NCBI RefSeq assembly: GCF_001613405.1
Contig: NZ_BDCH01000012.1
Location: 124,001-188,000 of the forward strand
Direction of reading: 5' to 3'
Source: Nocardia crassostreae
GTDB lineage: Bacteria > Actinomycetota > Actinomycetes > Mycobacteriales > Mycobacteriaceae
DNA length: 64,000 nt
The position numbers were made by a program, and so were the translations under genes. This document shows positions 8,543 to 18,246 of the stretch, piece after piece (position 1 is the first letter of the stretch; each line of letters starts with the position of its first letter). The notes below the pieces were generated by a model that made no database searches, was not told where the DNA came from, and saw only the letters and a program-made list of their open reading frames with translations.

Positions 8543-9874
8543 ATGACCACCGCTACCGCATTGGCGCGGGCCCTCGCGGACGGCGAGACCACTTCGGCGC
8601 AGCTGGTCGCCACCGCCATCGACCGCGCCCGGCAACCCGATTCGGCCGCGGTGCTGATCACCGTCACCGCGGATCGCGCACGCTACCAAGCCGAGGCCAG
8701 CGATTCCCGCACCGCGCGCGGCGCTCGCCGCGGCGGGCTCGACGGCGTGCCCATCGCATGGAAGGACGTCTTCGACGTTCAGGGCGCCGTCACGACCTGC
8801 GGCTCGGCCGCCCATCTGCACGATGAACCCGCCGCCGTGGACAGTCACCTGGTGCGGCGGGCGCACAATGGCGGGCTGGTCACCATCGGCAAGACCAATC
8901 TGAGCGAGTTCGCCTTCTCGGGCCTGGGTATCAACGGCTACTTCGGCACCCCCGCCAATCCGCTCGACCCGCAGTCGATCCCGGGCGGGTCCTCCTCCGG
9001 CTCCGCCGTCGCGGTCGCGCGCGGCATCGTCCCGCTGGCCTTCGGCACCGACACCTCCGGCTCGGTGCGCGTGCCCGCCGCCCTGTGCGGCATTGTCGGA
9101 TACCGGGCCAGCCCGGGCAGATACGGCCCGCACGACTTCGCCGCGCTGTCCGCCACGCTCGATAGCGTGGGCGTCTTCGCCACCGCCGTCGAGGATCTCG
9201 TGGCCTTGGACCGGATACTGCTGCCCGCGCCGATCGGCTCGCGATCGACGCCACCGGAATTCGTTGTGCCCGTGGGTGAATGGTCGGAGGACCTGTCGCC
9301 CGAGCTGGCCGCCGACTTCGCGGCCGTCGTCACCGGGCTGCGCGCGGCCGGTGCGGGCATTCGATTTCGCGATCTGTCGTCGCTGCGAGCCGCCACGAAG
9401 CTGATGGATGACGGTGGAACGATCGTCGGCGCCGAGGCGTACCGGCTGCACGGCCACCGCCTCGCCTCGACCCTGCCGATCGAGCCCGCCACCCGCCGTA
9501 GGCTCGAAAGCAACACGCGCACAGCGGAGTCCATCGCACCCGTCTATGCCGCAATGGCTGGCCTGCGCGCCGACTTCGCCGCTGAACTCGGCGACGCCAC
9601 GCTGTTGTGCCCCACGGTTCGGCGGGCCCCGGCCCCGATCGCCGAGCTGCAATCCGATCCGATCTGCTACGACCGCGCCAATGCCGAAATCCTGTGCACC
9701 ACAATGATGCTCAGCTATCTCGGCAGTTGCGGTATCACCCTGCCCGCCGCCCGGCGTATTCCCGGCTCCGGCATCTTGCTGTCCCGGCCTTCCGGCGACG
9801 ATGCCGCCCTGCTGGACCATGCGGCCTGGGCCCGGCGCAGCACCGATCACCTGGCCCGTGCCATCGCCCGCTAG
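8543..9874 (+). CDS. Amidase (amidase signature family)
   Basis: A 443-residue amidase-signature hydrolase. The Ser-cisSer-Lys triad is visible: Lys in GVPIAWKDVFDV, the cis-Ser and nucleophile region in PGGSSSGSAVAVARG and GTDTSGSVRVPAA. Family members cleave amides, allophanate or aminoacyl groups. ATG at 8543 is chosen over earlier GTG/TTG starts because the conserved N-terminal helix begins just after it. The gene is divergent from DUF1989 across a 119-base intergenic region that probably holds PucR-controlled promoters. Its last four bases overlap the convergent LuxR gene. Confidence 0.9.
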   Translation: MTTATALARALADGETTSAQLVATAIDRARQPDSAAVLITVTADRARYQAEASDSRTARGARRGGLDGVPIAWKDVFDVQGAVTTCGSAAHLHDEPAAVDSHLVRRAHNGGLVTIGKTNLSEFAFSGLGINGYFGTPANPLDPQSIPGGSSSGSAVAVARGIVPLAFGTDTSGSVRVPAALCGIVGYRASPGRYGPHDFAALSATLDSVGVFATAVEDLVALDRILLPAPIGSRSTPPEFVVPVGEWSEDLSPELAADFAAVVTGLRAAGAGIRFRDLSSLRAATKLMDDGGTIVGAEAYRLHGHRLASTLPIEPATRRRLESNTRTAESIAPVYAAMAGLRADFAAELGDATLLCPTVRRAPAPIAELQSDPICYDRANAEILCTTMMLSYLGSCGITLPAARRIPGSGILLSRPSGDDAALLDHAAWARRSTDHLARAIAR

Positions 9875-12539
9875 GTGTCGAGCAGGGCGGCGGCCCGATC
9901 CAGGATCGCGTCGGCGACCGGGTTGCCCGCGACTTCGGTGCGAGCGCGGGCGAGGTAGCCGGGGGCGTCGGGATGACCGGTGCGGGCGGCGGCTTCGGCA
10001 CGGAGGGCGAGGTACCAGTGCCGCCAGATCCAGATGACCTGTTCGTCGAGCTTGTCCGGGTCGGCGGCCAATGTGGCCATCGCCTGGTCGGGCCGTTCGT
10101 GGTGGAGGTGGACGAGGGCGTCGAAAACGGCTGTGTAGGCGGCCTTCTGGTCGGGGGTCACGCCGAGGTCGTCGACGATGGACAGCCACGTGGAGCGGGA
10201 CTCGTCGTCGCCGCGCAGACCGTGCACCAGCGCCACCGCGGCGGCGGCGGTGGCGAGGTTGGGCGCGTGCGGGCGGCCGGAGAGCTCCCAGGCGTCGAGG
10301 AAACGCCCGCTGGCGGTGAGGACTTCGTTGGTATTGCCCGCCAGCGCGTCCGCGACCAGCAGCCGGGAAGTGGCGAAGTCGCCCTTTTCGGCCAGCAGCG
10401 GCAGGTCGCGCAGCCGCTTGCCCCATTGGCGGGCGCGCTCCAGATCGCCCACGCCGATGGAGATGTCGGCGGCCTCGGTGAGCGCGTTGACCTGTTCCAG
10501 CGCCGCGGCCGGTGTGGCCGGGGCCGCGGCGAGCAATTCGACTCGGCGGCGGGTTGTTTCGGCGGTGGCGAAGATGTCCCCGGCCCAGCATTGGGACGCG
10601 GCGAGCGCATCGGGGGCAGCGCTGACAGCCAGTGGATCGCCGGTCGCGCGGGCCAGCTCCACCGCTCGTTCGGCGAGGGAGATCGCCTCGGCCGCAGCGG
10701 AGTTCGGATCATCCGGCGCCGAGTCGGCGGTGGGTGCGTGCACACCGCACTCGGCGAGAGCGATGGCGGCTGCCGCCGCCGGATCCGCGTCGGCGAGGCC
10801 GCGAGCCTCGGTCAGTAGGTCAGCGGCCTCGCCCGGCGGCAAAGGTGCGGTGAAGGCTTGGGACAACCGGAAGACGGTAATCGCGGCGGTGGCCAGATCG
10901 CGCGCCGCGGCGGCCGAATCCCCGGCCACCCGAGCGGTTTCCGCGACGGCGCGGTACAGCCGGTACATGTCCTCGCCGCGCATGCGGCAACCCGCCACCT
11001 CCGCGGCATGCCGCAGCGCGGCGGCCGCGGCGGCCGGGTCGGGGGCCAGATCGGCCGCCTGCTCGTAGCGCAGCTGGGACTCGCCGAGCAGATTCCGATC
11101 GAAGGCCATCCCTGCCAGGGTCCGCGCCAGCGTGTACGCGTCGGCGCGATGGGCGTCCTGTTCGGCCGCCCAGGCCAGCGCCGCCCGGATATCGTCGGCC
11201 GCCGCGTCGAATCGAGTGCGCCAGCCGCCGTCGGTGCGCGGCTGCCGCGCGGCCAGTTCGGCGGCGGTCGACAGGCACCAACGCAGGTGGCGGGCAAGGG
11301 TTTCCGGGAGCTCACCGGTCTCGACGAGTTGCTCGGACTCGAATTGGCGGATGGTTTCCAGGGCCCGGTAGCGGGTGCCGCTGGCGGACGGCACCGCGGT
11401 GAGCAGGCTCTGCTCGGTCAGCCGCGCCAGGCCCTCGGTGATCGTATTCGGTTTCAGCGGTGCGAATCCGGCCACCGCGGCGGCATCGGCGGCGGTGAAC
11501 GGCGCCACGAAGACCGCGATGCGGCGCAGCAGGCAGCGATCCCACGCCGTCAGCAGGGCGTGACTCCAGTCCAGCATGGCCCGCACCGAGCGGTGCCGGT
11601 CGTCGGCGCGGCGGCCGCCGACGAGCAGGCGCAGTGGATCGGCGAGGCTCGCGGCCAGGCCGTCCAGGCCGAGGGTGGGCAGTCGGGCGGCGGCGAGTTC
11701 GATGGGCAGGGCGAGCCCGTCGAGCCGATGGCAGATCTCCGAAACCTGGTCGTGCTGTTCCGGATCCACCGGCCAGCCCAGGGCGGCGGCCCGGTCCAGG
11801 AACAGTGCGATGGCATCGGCGGCGGAATCGTCCAGGGAGAGCGGCGGTACCGCGTAGGCACCATGAGCCGCGCCCGGCTGGTGGCCAGGACGGTCACGCG
11901 CGGGCAGTCGGTGAGCAGCCGCTCGATGAACGGCCCGATGCCTTCGCGCAGGTGATCGCAATTGTCCAGGACCAGCAGGGTGTGCCGACCGGCGAGGACG
12001 GTCAGCACCGAATCGTCGATGCCGCGCCCGGGCTGCTCACCGACCCCGAGCGCCCGCGCCACCGCGGCTCCGGCCATATCCGGATCGGTCACCGGCACCA
12101 GATCGACGAACCAGGCGCCATCGGCGAATTCGCCCGCCAGATCCGCGGCGACGGCCAGGGCCAGCCGTGTCTTGCCGACGCCGCCGGGGCCCAGCGCGGT
12201 CACATGCCGCTGCGCGGCGACCGCCTCCCGCAAGGCGGCGCGTTCGGTGGCCCGTCCGACGAACGAGGTCAGCGGGGAGGGCAGGACCGCGACCGTCTCG
12301 CTGTCCGGTTCGGCCCGGGTGAGCTCGGCCGCGCGCCCGGCGAGCGCCCGGCGGTCCGGCACGCCGACCTTGCGCAGGAGCGAGGACACATGGGTTTCGA
12401 CCGTGCGCACCGAGATATAGAGCTCGGCGGCGATCTCGGCATTACTGCGATGCTGCCCGACTAGAGTCAGGACCTCGGCCTCCCGGTCCGAGATCCCGGC
12501 GGAGACCTTCTGCTTCGACACGTCCCCATTCTCACGCAT
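9871..12539 (-). pseudogene. LuxR/NB-ARC ATPase regulator, frame-disrupted
   Basis: A very large regulator of about 890 residues. Unusually the LuxR helix-turn-helix is N-terminal (ISDREAEVLTLV, then NAEIAAELYISVRTVETHVSSL). It is followed by an NB-ARC ATPase with Walker A GPGGVGKTRLAL and Walker B TLLVLDNCDHL, then an ARM/TPR-like helical region to the end. The frame changes near 11850-11870: the N-terminal frame reads TSRARLMVPT and the C-terminal one AYAVPPLSLDDS, where related proteins are continuous. One extra base restores the full length. Possible starts are 12605, 12539 and a GTG at 12521. The target is unknown; it is convergent with the amidase. Confidence 0.78.
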
Positions 12540-12643
12540 CCGGCACCCGCCGTCGCCCGAGACGGACCACGGGTTCTTTTCCGTGGTGCGCTCCGTGGTC
12601 GGCACGGATGTCGCGGTTTCCGGCTCTCCCTACCGTTGTATGC

Positions 12644-13012
12644 ATGACGAAAGACGAACGGACCGAGAGCGAAACGGCAATCAAAACCGTTCTCCATCCC
12701 GTCTCCGACCTGGGGAAAGCCAAGCTGATGTACACCGCGCTGCTGGGTGTGCCGCCGCAGATCGACGGCACGTTCTATGTCGGCTTCGAGGTCGGCGGCC
12801 AGCACATCGGCCTGGTGCCCGGCGGCGGCCCGCAGGGCTTGACCTCCCCCGTGGCGTACTGGCACGTGACCGATCTCGACGCGAAGCTCGCCGAGCTCAC
12901 CGCCGCGGGCGCCACCGTCCGGGAGCCGGTGCGCGATGTCGGCGAGGGCCGCCGCGTCGCCACCGTCACCGACCCGGACGGCAATGTCCTTGGCCTTCTG
13001 CAAGACCGATAA
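12644..13012 (+). CDS. VOC family protein
   Basis: A 122-residue vicinal-oxygen-chelate protein: KTVLHPVSDLGKAKLMYTALLG, a central HIGLVPGGGP turn, VAYWHVTDLDAKLAEL and VTDPDGNVLGLLQ at the end. The last motif contains the common VOC metal Asp/Asn region, but the ligands cannot be fixed here. ATG at 12644 is supported by the start of the first strand. It is followed after 32 bases by the DUF1801 gene, and both precede a strong hairpin, so they form a two-gene operon. Substrate unknown. Confidence 0.85.
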   Translation: MTKDERTESETAIKTVLHPVSDLGKAKLMYTALLGVPPQIDGTFYVGFEVGGQHIGLVPGGGPQGLTSPVAYWHVTDLDAKLAELTAAGATVREPVRDVGEGRRVATVTDPDGNVLGLLQDR

Positions 13013-13044
13013 CACGAAAAACACGGATAACAAAGGAAATCGAA

Positions 13045-13506
13045 ATGACCACCCAGACCGCCACCCGCACCAATGGCAAGCCCAAGACCACCGTCGGCTT
13101 CTCCGCCGAAGAGCGCGCCGCCATGAAGGACCACGCCGCCGAACTCAAGACGGCCGCCCGCCGCGGCGCCAAGGCCGACCTGGAGCCCGACGTCCTCGCC
13201 AAGATCGCCGAAATGCAGGATTCGGATCGCGTGCTCGCCGAACGCATCCACGCCATCGTCAAGTCCAGCGCCCCCGCCTTGACCCCCAAGCTCTGGTACG
13301 GCATGCCCTCCTACGCCCGCGACGGCAAGGTCGTCGTCTTCTTCCAGTCCGCCGAGAAGTTCAAGGCCCGCTACGCCACCCTCGGCTTCAACGACTCCGC
13401 CACCCTCGACGACGGCGCCGTCTGGCCCACCGCCTTCGCCCTCACCACCCTGACCCCCGCCGCCGAAGCCCAGATCGCGGAACTCGTCGAGCGCGCCGCC
13501 GCCTGA
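13045..13506 (+). CDS. DUF1801 (YdhG/frataxin-like fold) protein
   Basis: A 153-residue protein with GFSAEERAAMKDHAAELK near the N-terminus and PKLWYGMPSYARDGKVVVFFQSAEKF in the middle, the signature of DUF1801 proteins. Some members are described as iron chaperones with a frataxin-like fold; many of unknown role sit beside VOC genes, as here. A good site (AAAGGAAATCGAA) precedes the ATG. The N-terminal Thr-rich stretch is probably disordered. Confidence 0.85.
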   Translation: MTTQTATRTNGKPKTTVGFSAEERAAMKDHAAELKTAARRGAKADLEPDVLAKIAEMQDSDRVLAERIHAIVKSSAPALTPKLWYGMPSYARDGKVVVFFQSAEKFKARYATLGFNDSATLDDGAVWPTAFALTTLTPAAEAQIAELVERAAA

Positions 13507-13515
13507 CGCCCGCCC

Positions 13516-13560
13516 CGAAGTCCGGCCTGTCACCGTCCCCCGGTGACAGGCCGGACTTCG
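13516..13560 (+). terminator. Strong hairpin terminator
   Basis: A perfect 19-bp inverted repeat (CGAAGTCCGGCCTGTCACC and its complement) with a 7-base loop begins ten bases after the DUF1801 stop. There is no T tract, as is common for high-GC actinomycetes. It separates this operon from the AraC gene. Confidence 0.8.
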
Positions 13561-13572
13561 TAGCAAGGCGGT

Positions 13573-14418
13573 ATGTCCGTCGAGCCGGTTCGCCTCGCCG
13601 GGGCCGTGCTGGATATCGCGGTCCCGGCGCGGGCCGGGCGCGTGGCGGGGTTCGATATGGCCGGGTTCTCCGGCCGGGCCGACGGGGTCTTCGATATTCG
13701 GATGGTGCCGTTTCCGGCTCTGACGGTGTTCATCGATTTCGGGGATGTGGCGCTGGTCGACGAGGCCGGAGGGGAACGGCAGCGCGGTAGCGCTGTCGTC
13801 GGTCTCGCGCCCGAGGACGTGCGCGGGTACGGGCGGTATGCCGATCTGCTTCAGGTGCGGCTGTCGCCGGTGGTCGCGCACGCGGTGCTGGGTGCGCCGG
13901 GGGAGTCGAGCGGGACGGTGGTGGCGCTCGACGAGTTCTGGGGGCGTGATGGCGCGCGGATTCGGGAGCGGCTGCATGCGGGCGGGTCGTGGGCCGCGCG
14001 GTTCGCGATCGTGACCGAGATGCTCGGGCGGCGGTACGAGGCGGGGCGGGCGGTCGATCCGGAGATCGCCTTCGCGTGGGGGCGAATCGTGGTGAGCCGG
14101 GGGCGGATTCGGGTCGAGCGGTTGGCGGCCGAGGTCGGGTGGAGCCGGAAACGGCTGTGGTCACTATTCCGGGGGCAGATCGGGCTGACGCCGAAACGTG
14201 CTGCGCAGCTGGTTCGTTTCGATCATGCGGCGCATCGGCTCGCCGCGGGACACGGGGCCGCGCTGGTGTCGGCGGAGGGCGGGTTCGTCGATCAGTCGCA
14301 TCTGTGCCGGGAGGTCATGGCGTTCGCCGGGCTGACGCCCGCGGGCCTCGCCGCCGCGCCGTGGCTCGCGGTCGATCCCGTGGCGTGGGCCGATCCGGCG
14401 TACGCACCCCGGATGTGA
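13573..14418 (+). CDS. AraC family transcriptional regulator
   Basis: A 281-residue regulator with a variable N-terminal sensor half and a C-terminal AraC-type double helix-turn-helix: RIRVERLAAEVGWSRKRLWSLFRGQIGLTPKRAAQLVRFDHA, then the second helix region GGFVDQSHLCREVMAFAGLTPAG. Third codon positions are strongly G-rich compared with its neighbours. The hydrolase gene at 14478 follows on the same strand and is a candidate target. Effector unknown. Confidence 0.88.
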   Translation: MSVEPVRLAGAVLDIAVPARAGRVAGFDMAGFSGRADGVFDIRMVPFPALTVFIDFGDVALVDEAGGERQRGSAVVGLAPEDVRGYGRYADLLQVRLSPVVAHAVLGAPGESSGTVVALDEFWGRDGARIRERLHAGGSWAARFAIVTEMLGRRYEAGRAVDPEIAFAWGRIVVSRGRIRVERLAAEVGWSRKRLWSLFRGQIGLTPKRAAQLVRFDHAAHRLAAGHGAALVSAEGGFVDQSHLCREVMAFAGLTPAGLAAAPWLAVDPVAWADPAYAPRM

Positions 14419-14477
14419 CGGCGGGGCACTGTGCCCGGCGGGAACATTTCTCCAATACATCGGTCGGTGCGCCCCTG

Positions 14478-15506
14478 ATGCTGGACGTCATGAACGACAC
14501 AAGCGGCATCGACCGGCCGCCGCGGGGCATCCGGCTACTGGCTCCCCTGCAACGGGATCCGGACTGGGGATCGATGTCACCCGAGGATCTGGCCGCCTAC
14601 AGCAGTACCGCCAATCGCAAGGCGAGTTCCCGTCTCCTCCGCGTGATCACCGGATTCCCCGATCGCGGCGCCACGATCGGCTGGCAGGAGGTGACGCTGG
14701 CCGATCGCACGCTCCGCGTCCGGGTGTATCGGCCGCGGCGGGACGGCGGTGCGGCGCTGCCGCTCGTGGTGCACGTGCACGGTGGCGGATTCGCGGGCAC
14801 GGCGCCGCAATCCGATTGGGCGAACAGTCATTTCGCTGCGCGCCTGCCCGCGGTCGTCGTCTCTGTCGAGCACCGTCTCCTCGCGCCGGGGATATCGCTG
14901 CGGGCGGTCGCTGACGACTGCTGGGACGTCCTGCGAAATGTGGTGGAGCACGCGACCGAATGGGGAATCGACCCGGCGCGGGTGGCGGTCGCGGGGGAGA
15001 GCACCGGCGCACTGGTGTCCGCACTGGCCGCCATCCGGGCCGGGTCGAGCGGTCTCGAATTGCGGGCGCAGGTCCTGGTCAATCCCGTCACCGATCTGAC
15101 CGAAGCCATGTTCGACTACCCGTCGATGACCCATTACGCCGACAGCGCCATGCTTTCCATCCCGAAACTGCGCTTGTTCCAGCGGCTCGCCGTCCCGCCG
15201 GGCACGGATCCGCGCCCGCTCTCACCCCTGCATGCCGCCACCCTGAGCGATCTCGCCCCCGCCCTCGTCGTGGTGCCGACCGTCGACCCGGTGGCGGACC
15301 ACGGCCGCCGCTACGCCGAGCGGTTACGTGAATCCGGAACGCCAGCAGTACTTTCCGAGCATCGAGGCGCGACGCACGCATTCCTGGCCACACCCGGCGT
15401 GGTACCGCAGGCCGCGGTTGCCCGCGCGCGGATCACCGAGTTCCTCCGTGCCCGCCTCGCGGCGAGCCGGTCGGTCGATGCGGGGGGAACGGCTCGCCGA
15501 GGGTGA
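14478..15506 (+). CDS. Alpha/beta hydrolase (HSL-type esterase)
   Basis: A protein of about 340 residues in the hormone-sensitive lipase branch of alpha/beta hydrolases. The oxyanion motif is HVHGGGFAG, the nucleophile elbow is VAGESTGALV (Ser of GESTG; GDSAG is more usual), and the His of the triad is in EHRGATHAF; the acid is probably in VPTVDPVADHG. ATG 14478 and ATG 14490 are both possible starts. It follows the AraC gene by 60 bases. Its 3' end overlaps the convergent NTF2-like gene by 74 bases. It is probably a cytoplasmic carboxylesterase. Confidence 0.86.
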   Translation: MLDVMNDTSGIDRPPRGIRLLAPLQRDPDWGSMSPEDLAAYSSTANRKASSRLLRVITGFPDRGATIGWQEVTLADRTLRVRVYRPRRDGGAALPLVVHVHGGGFAGTAPQSDWANSHFAARLPAVVVSVEHRLLAPGISLRAVADDCWDVLRNVVEHATEWGIDPARVAVAGESTGALVSALAAIRAGSSGLELRAQVLVNPVTDLTEAMFDYPSMTHYADSAMLSIPKLRLFQRLAVPPGTDPRPLSPLHAATLSDLAPALVVVPTVDPVADHGRRYAERLRESGTPAVLSEHRGATHAFLATPGVVPQAAVARARITEFLRARLAASRSVDAGGTARRG

Positions 15507-15849
15507 GGCGTAGGGCTTCGACGATCTTGCCCGCGCGGACGCGCATGAGGTTGACGCCCTCGACCCATTCGGCCGGGCCCGGGCCGAAACGGTAGTACCA
15601 GCGGATGGTGGCGCGGTCGCCCGCGACAATGACCTCCTGCGGGGTGAACTGGGTGCTGAGGTCCTCTACCAGGGGCTGCCGGAACGCCAGGCAGGCCGCG
15701 CGGCCGATGACGCGCTCGCCCCGGGGCGCGGGCTGGACCGATTCCATGACGCAGTCCTCGTCGACGAGATCGTCGAGGAGGGCGGGGGCGCGGTCCACGA
15801 AGGCGCGGTTGAACAGGTCCATGACCTCGGCGGTGCTGCGGATCGACAC
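15433..15849 (-). CDS. NTF2-like/SnoaL-fold protein
   Basis: A 138-residue cone-shaped NTF2-fold protein: STAEVMDLFNRAFVDRAPALLDDLVDEDCVMESV, RVIGRAACLAF and WYYRFGPGPAEWVEGVNLMRVRAGKIVEALRL are the usual helix and strand landmarks. Such proteins act as small isomerases, hydrolases or binding proteins. GTG at 15849 is chosen because conserved sequence starts directly after it. The upstream 75 bases hold a dyad and a direct repeat. The substrate cannot be inferred. Confidence 0.78.
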   Translation of the reverse strand: MSIRSTAEVMDLFNRAFVDRAPALLDDLVDEDCVMESVQPAPRGERVIGRAACLAFRQPLVEDLSTQFTPQEVIVAGDRATIRWYYRFGPGPAEWVEGVNLMRVRAGKIVEALRLTLGEPFPPHRPTGSPRGGHGGTR

Positions 15850-15890
15850 AGAGGCATCCTCGGAGTGGGCGAACAGGTGCCCAGCGATTC

Positions 15891-15961
15891 TGTGACGGCC
15901 GGAAAGACTTGGGAAACAAGTGTTTCCGGTGGCGGGTACAAATGGAATTTGTGACGGCCGG
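15891..15961 (-). promoter_or_regulatory. Promoter region with dyad and 12-bp direct repeats
   Basis: Two copies of TGTGACGGCCGG (15891-15902 and 15950-15961) flank a near-perfect dyad GGAAACAagTGTTTCC at 15912-15927. This is the control region of the NTF2-like gene, directly after the LysR gene on the same strand; the dyad is a candidate regulator site. Confidence 0.45.
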
Positions 15962-16837
15962 TCAGTGCACGGCGGCGTGCACGGCCTCGCGCAGCGCGGC
16001 CATCGGGCGTTGTGGAGCCTGATCGGTCCAGACCGTGACCACGTCGATGGGCTTGGCATCGGAGACCGGGAGCAGGTGGACGCCGTCATTGGCGTAGCCC
16101 CGGCCCATCGACCGGGGCGCGAGCCAGATCGCCTGACGGCGGGCCGCCAGAATCGGGCCGTCCTCGCTGTCCCGGACCGTGGGTTCGGCGGTTCCGGCGG
16201 GGCGGAGTTCGGCGATCCAATCCCTTTCGGCCGCATCGGAAACGAAGATCGCGGGCAGGACGACGGGGTCGGCGGCCAGATCCGCCAGCGCCACCGTGGC
16301 GCGGGCGGCGAGGCGATGCCCCGTCGCGACCGCTGCCACCCAGGGGTCCGCACCGATAACGTTGTGGTGCAGGCCGGTTTCGGCGACCGGAGCCCACATC
16401 AGACCGGCGTCCCCGCGCCCGGAATCCAGGATTCGCACACCCTCCCGCACCGTGCGCACGCTGATCAGCTCCACGCGCACACCCGGGGTGGCCGCTTCCA
16501 CGGCATCGGCGATCCGAATCATGAGCGGCGCCGTCGTGCGCGGACAGCCCACGATCCGCAGGGTGTCGGATGCCGCGTCGGCGGCGGCCCGCACCTGCTC
16601 GGCCAGCACCCGCAGATCGGTCACCACCCGCCGGGCGCCCTCGGCGAGGACCAGCCCGGCGGCGGTGAGCTGCACCCCGCGCGAATCCCGCACCAGCAGC
16701 ACCGCACTCAGATCCCGCTCCAAATGCCGGATCTGCGCGGACAGCGTCTGCTGGGTGATGTGCAGCCGCGCCGCGGCGCGGGTGATGTTCCGCTCCTCGG
16801 CGACCGCCAGAAACGACTCGAGCAGTCGGGTATTCAC
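15962..16837 (-). CDS. LysR family transcriptional regulator
   Basis: A 291-residue LysR regulator. The winged helix-turn-helix is at the N-terminus (RLLESFLAVAEERNITRAAARLHITQQTLSAQIRHLERDL), followed by the periplasmic-binding-protein-like effector domain. The GTG start at 16837 overlaps the stop of the upstream MFS gene as GTGA, so the two are coupled and the regulator probably controls the exporter or responds to its substrate. Confidence 0.9.
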   Translation of the reverse strand: MNTRLLESFLAVAEERNITRAAARLHITQQTLSAQIRHLERDLSAVLLVRDSRGVQLTAAGLVLAEGARRVVTDLRVLAEQVRAAADAASDTLRIVGCPRTTAPLMIRIADAVEAATPGVRVELISVRTVREGVRILDSGRGDAGLMWAPVAETGLHHNVIGADPWVAAVATGHRLAARATVALADLAADPVVLPAIFVSDAAERDWIAELRPAGTAEPTVRDSEDGPILAARRQAIWLAPRSMGRGYANDGVHLLPVSDAKPIDVVTVWTDQAPQRPMAALREAVHAAVH

Positions 16838-18036
16838 TGCGCGCCCAGCGTATTTCGCGTGGTCCACACCGCCAGGCAGGCCAGCCCGCTGAGCGCGGCC
16901 CCGAACCACAGCACCGCCGTGAGGGCGAGATTGTCGGAGATGAGGCCGCCGAACAGCGCGCCGAGGGCAATGGCCAGATTGAACATGGCGGCATTCAACG
17001 CGGAGGCGGCCTCCGCGGATTCCGGTGCGGCACGCAGGATCCAGGTCTGTACGCCGACCGGGATACCGCCGAAGGTCAAGCCCCACACGACGAGCAGCGT
17101 CAGACCGGTGCCCGGGGTGCCGCCGACGAGGGCGACGAGCACCAGGATCGCCGCGAGCACCGCGCTGATCGTAATGAGCGTCATGTGAATATCGCGTCCG
17201 GCCGCCGCACCGGTGAGGAAATTACCGGCGATACCCGCGATGCCGAAGGCCAGCAGCGCCGGTCCGACCATGGTCTTGTCGACCCCGGCCATGGTCTGCA
17301 GGATCGGGCTGATGAAGGTGAAGGCCGCGAAATGGCCGCTCACCAGCAGGAATGTCACGAGCACCGCGGCGCGCACCACCGGATTGCGGAACTGTTCGGC
17401 GAGGGTGCGCAGGTGCACCGGCTCGGTGGCGGGCAGCTGCGGCAACAGCAGGAGCAGCGCGACGACGACCACCAGCCCCAGCCCGACGAGGACACCGAAA
17501 GCGATTCGCCAGTCGGTCAATTCGCCGATCAGCGTGCCCGCCGGAATGCCCAGCACATTCGCCGCGGTGGCGCCGCCGAAGGCAATGGCCGTGGCGCGCG
17601 GCACGAACCGCTCGGGCACCATGCGCACCGCGATACTCGCGGCCAGCGCCCAGAATCCGCCGATGGCAATGCCGATCAGAAAGCGAGAAGCCAGCAGCAG
17701 CGCGAAATTCGGCGCGAAGGCCGAGAGCAGGTTCGCGCCGACCATCAGGGTGATGAGCCCGAGCAGCACGATGCGGCGATCCACGCGGCCGATCGCCACG
17801 GGCAGCAGCGGCGCGGTCGCCGAGGCCACCAATCCGGGTACGGTCACCATGAGCCCGGCCGTCCCCTCGGAGACGCCGAGCGCACCGCTCACCGAGGTCA
17901 GCAGCCCGACCGGCAACTGCTCGGACGTCACCACCGAGAACGTCCCCAACGCCACGGCCGCGACCCCGAACCAGCGGCGCAGCGACACCCGGTCGGATCC
18001 GGATTCGAGTGCCGGATCACCGACAGCGGACACCAT
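16834..18036 (-). CDS. MFS transporter (drug/arabinose efflux type)
   Basis: A 400-residue, twelve-helix major facilitator protein (FGVAAVALGTFSVVTSEQLP first helix, GRVDRRIVLLGL loop after helix 2, GIPAGTLIGELTDWRIAF in helix 5), of the same subgroup as the disrupted transporter at 2010-3223. The ATG at 18036 follows a GGTGAGGAG ribosome site and places the protein start in front of the first hydrophobic segment. It is coupled to the LysR gene downstream. Likely role: export of a small molecule across the inner membrane. Confidence 0.9.
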   Translation of the reverse strand: MVSAVGDPALESGSDRVSLRRWFGVAAVALGTFSVVTSEQLPVGLLTSVSGALGVSEGTAGLMVTVPGLVASATAPLLPVAIGRVDRRIVLLGLITLMVGANLLSAFAPNFALLLASRFLIGIAIGGFWALAASIAVRMVPERFVPRATAIAFGGATAANVLGIPAGTLIGELTDWRIAFGVLVGLGLVVVVALLLLLPQLPATEPVHLRTLAEQFRNPVVRAAVLVTFLLVSGHFAAFTFISPILQTMAGVDKTMVGPALLAFGIAGIAGNFLTGAAAGRDIHMTLITISAVLAAILVLVALVGGTPGTGLTLLVVWGLTFGGIPVGVQTWILRAAPESAEAASALNAAMFNLAIALGALFGGLISDNLALTAVLWFGAALSGLACLAVWTTRNTLGAQ

Positions 18037-18111
18037 TCGAAACTCCTCACCGGGATCGCATCCACCGGCCACCCTGGCCCCGCGATCCGGATCCTACAGT
18101 GCGCGAACCGA

Positions 18112-18183
18112 TCCGGCCGAACAACGACGAAAACGGGAATGCGGCATTAACTCCGGAGTTAACGAGACGGGGACTTCGTGGAG
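18112..18183 (+). repeat. 72-bp intergenic repeat, copy 1, with 16-bp palindrome
   Basis: This segment matches 20428-20499 without gaps at roughly 85% identity. It contains the perfect palindrome TTAACTCCGGAGTTAA at 18147-18162. The copy ends with a GTG (18178) that opens only a 21-codon frame here, whereas in copy 2 the equivalent GTG starts a LysR gene. Confidence 0.8.
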
Positions 18184-18246
18184 CGACGGCCGCTGTGTCC
18201 GGGATCACCCGACGCGGGCGGAACATTCTTAGCGACGCTCTAGTTT

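Noticed and set aside
8429..10591. Open frame of 720 codons on the minus strand
   Set aside because: It covers the amidase and part of the LuxR gene in other frames and is low-complexity Arg/Gly-rich.
15433..15506. Long antisense overlap between the esterase and NTF2-like genes as an antisense RNA
   Set aside because: A short tail overlap of convergent genes is common; no separate promoter is visible.
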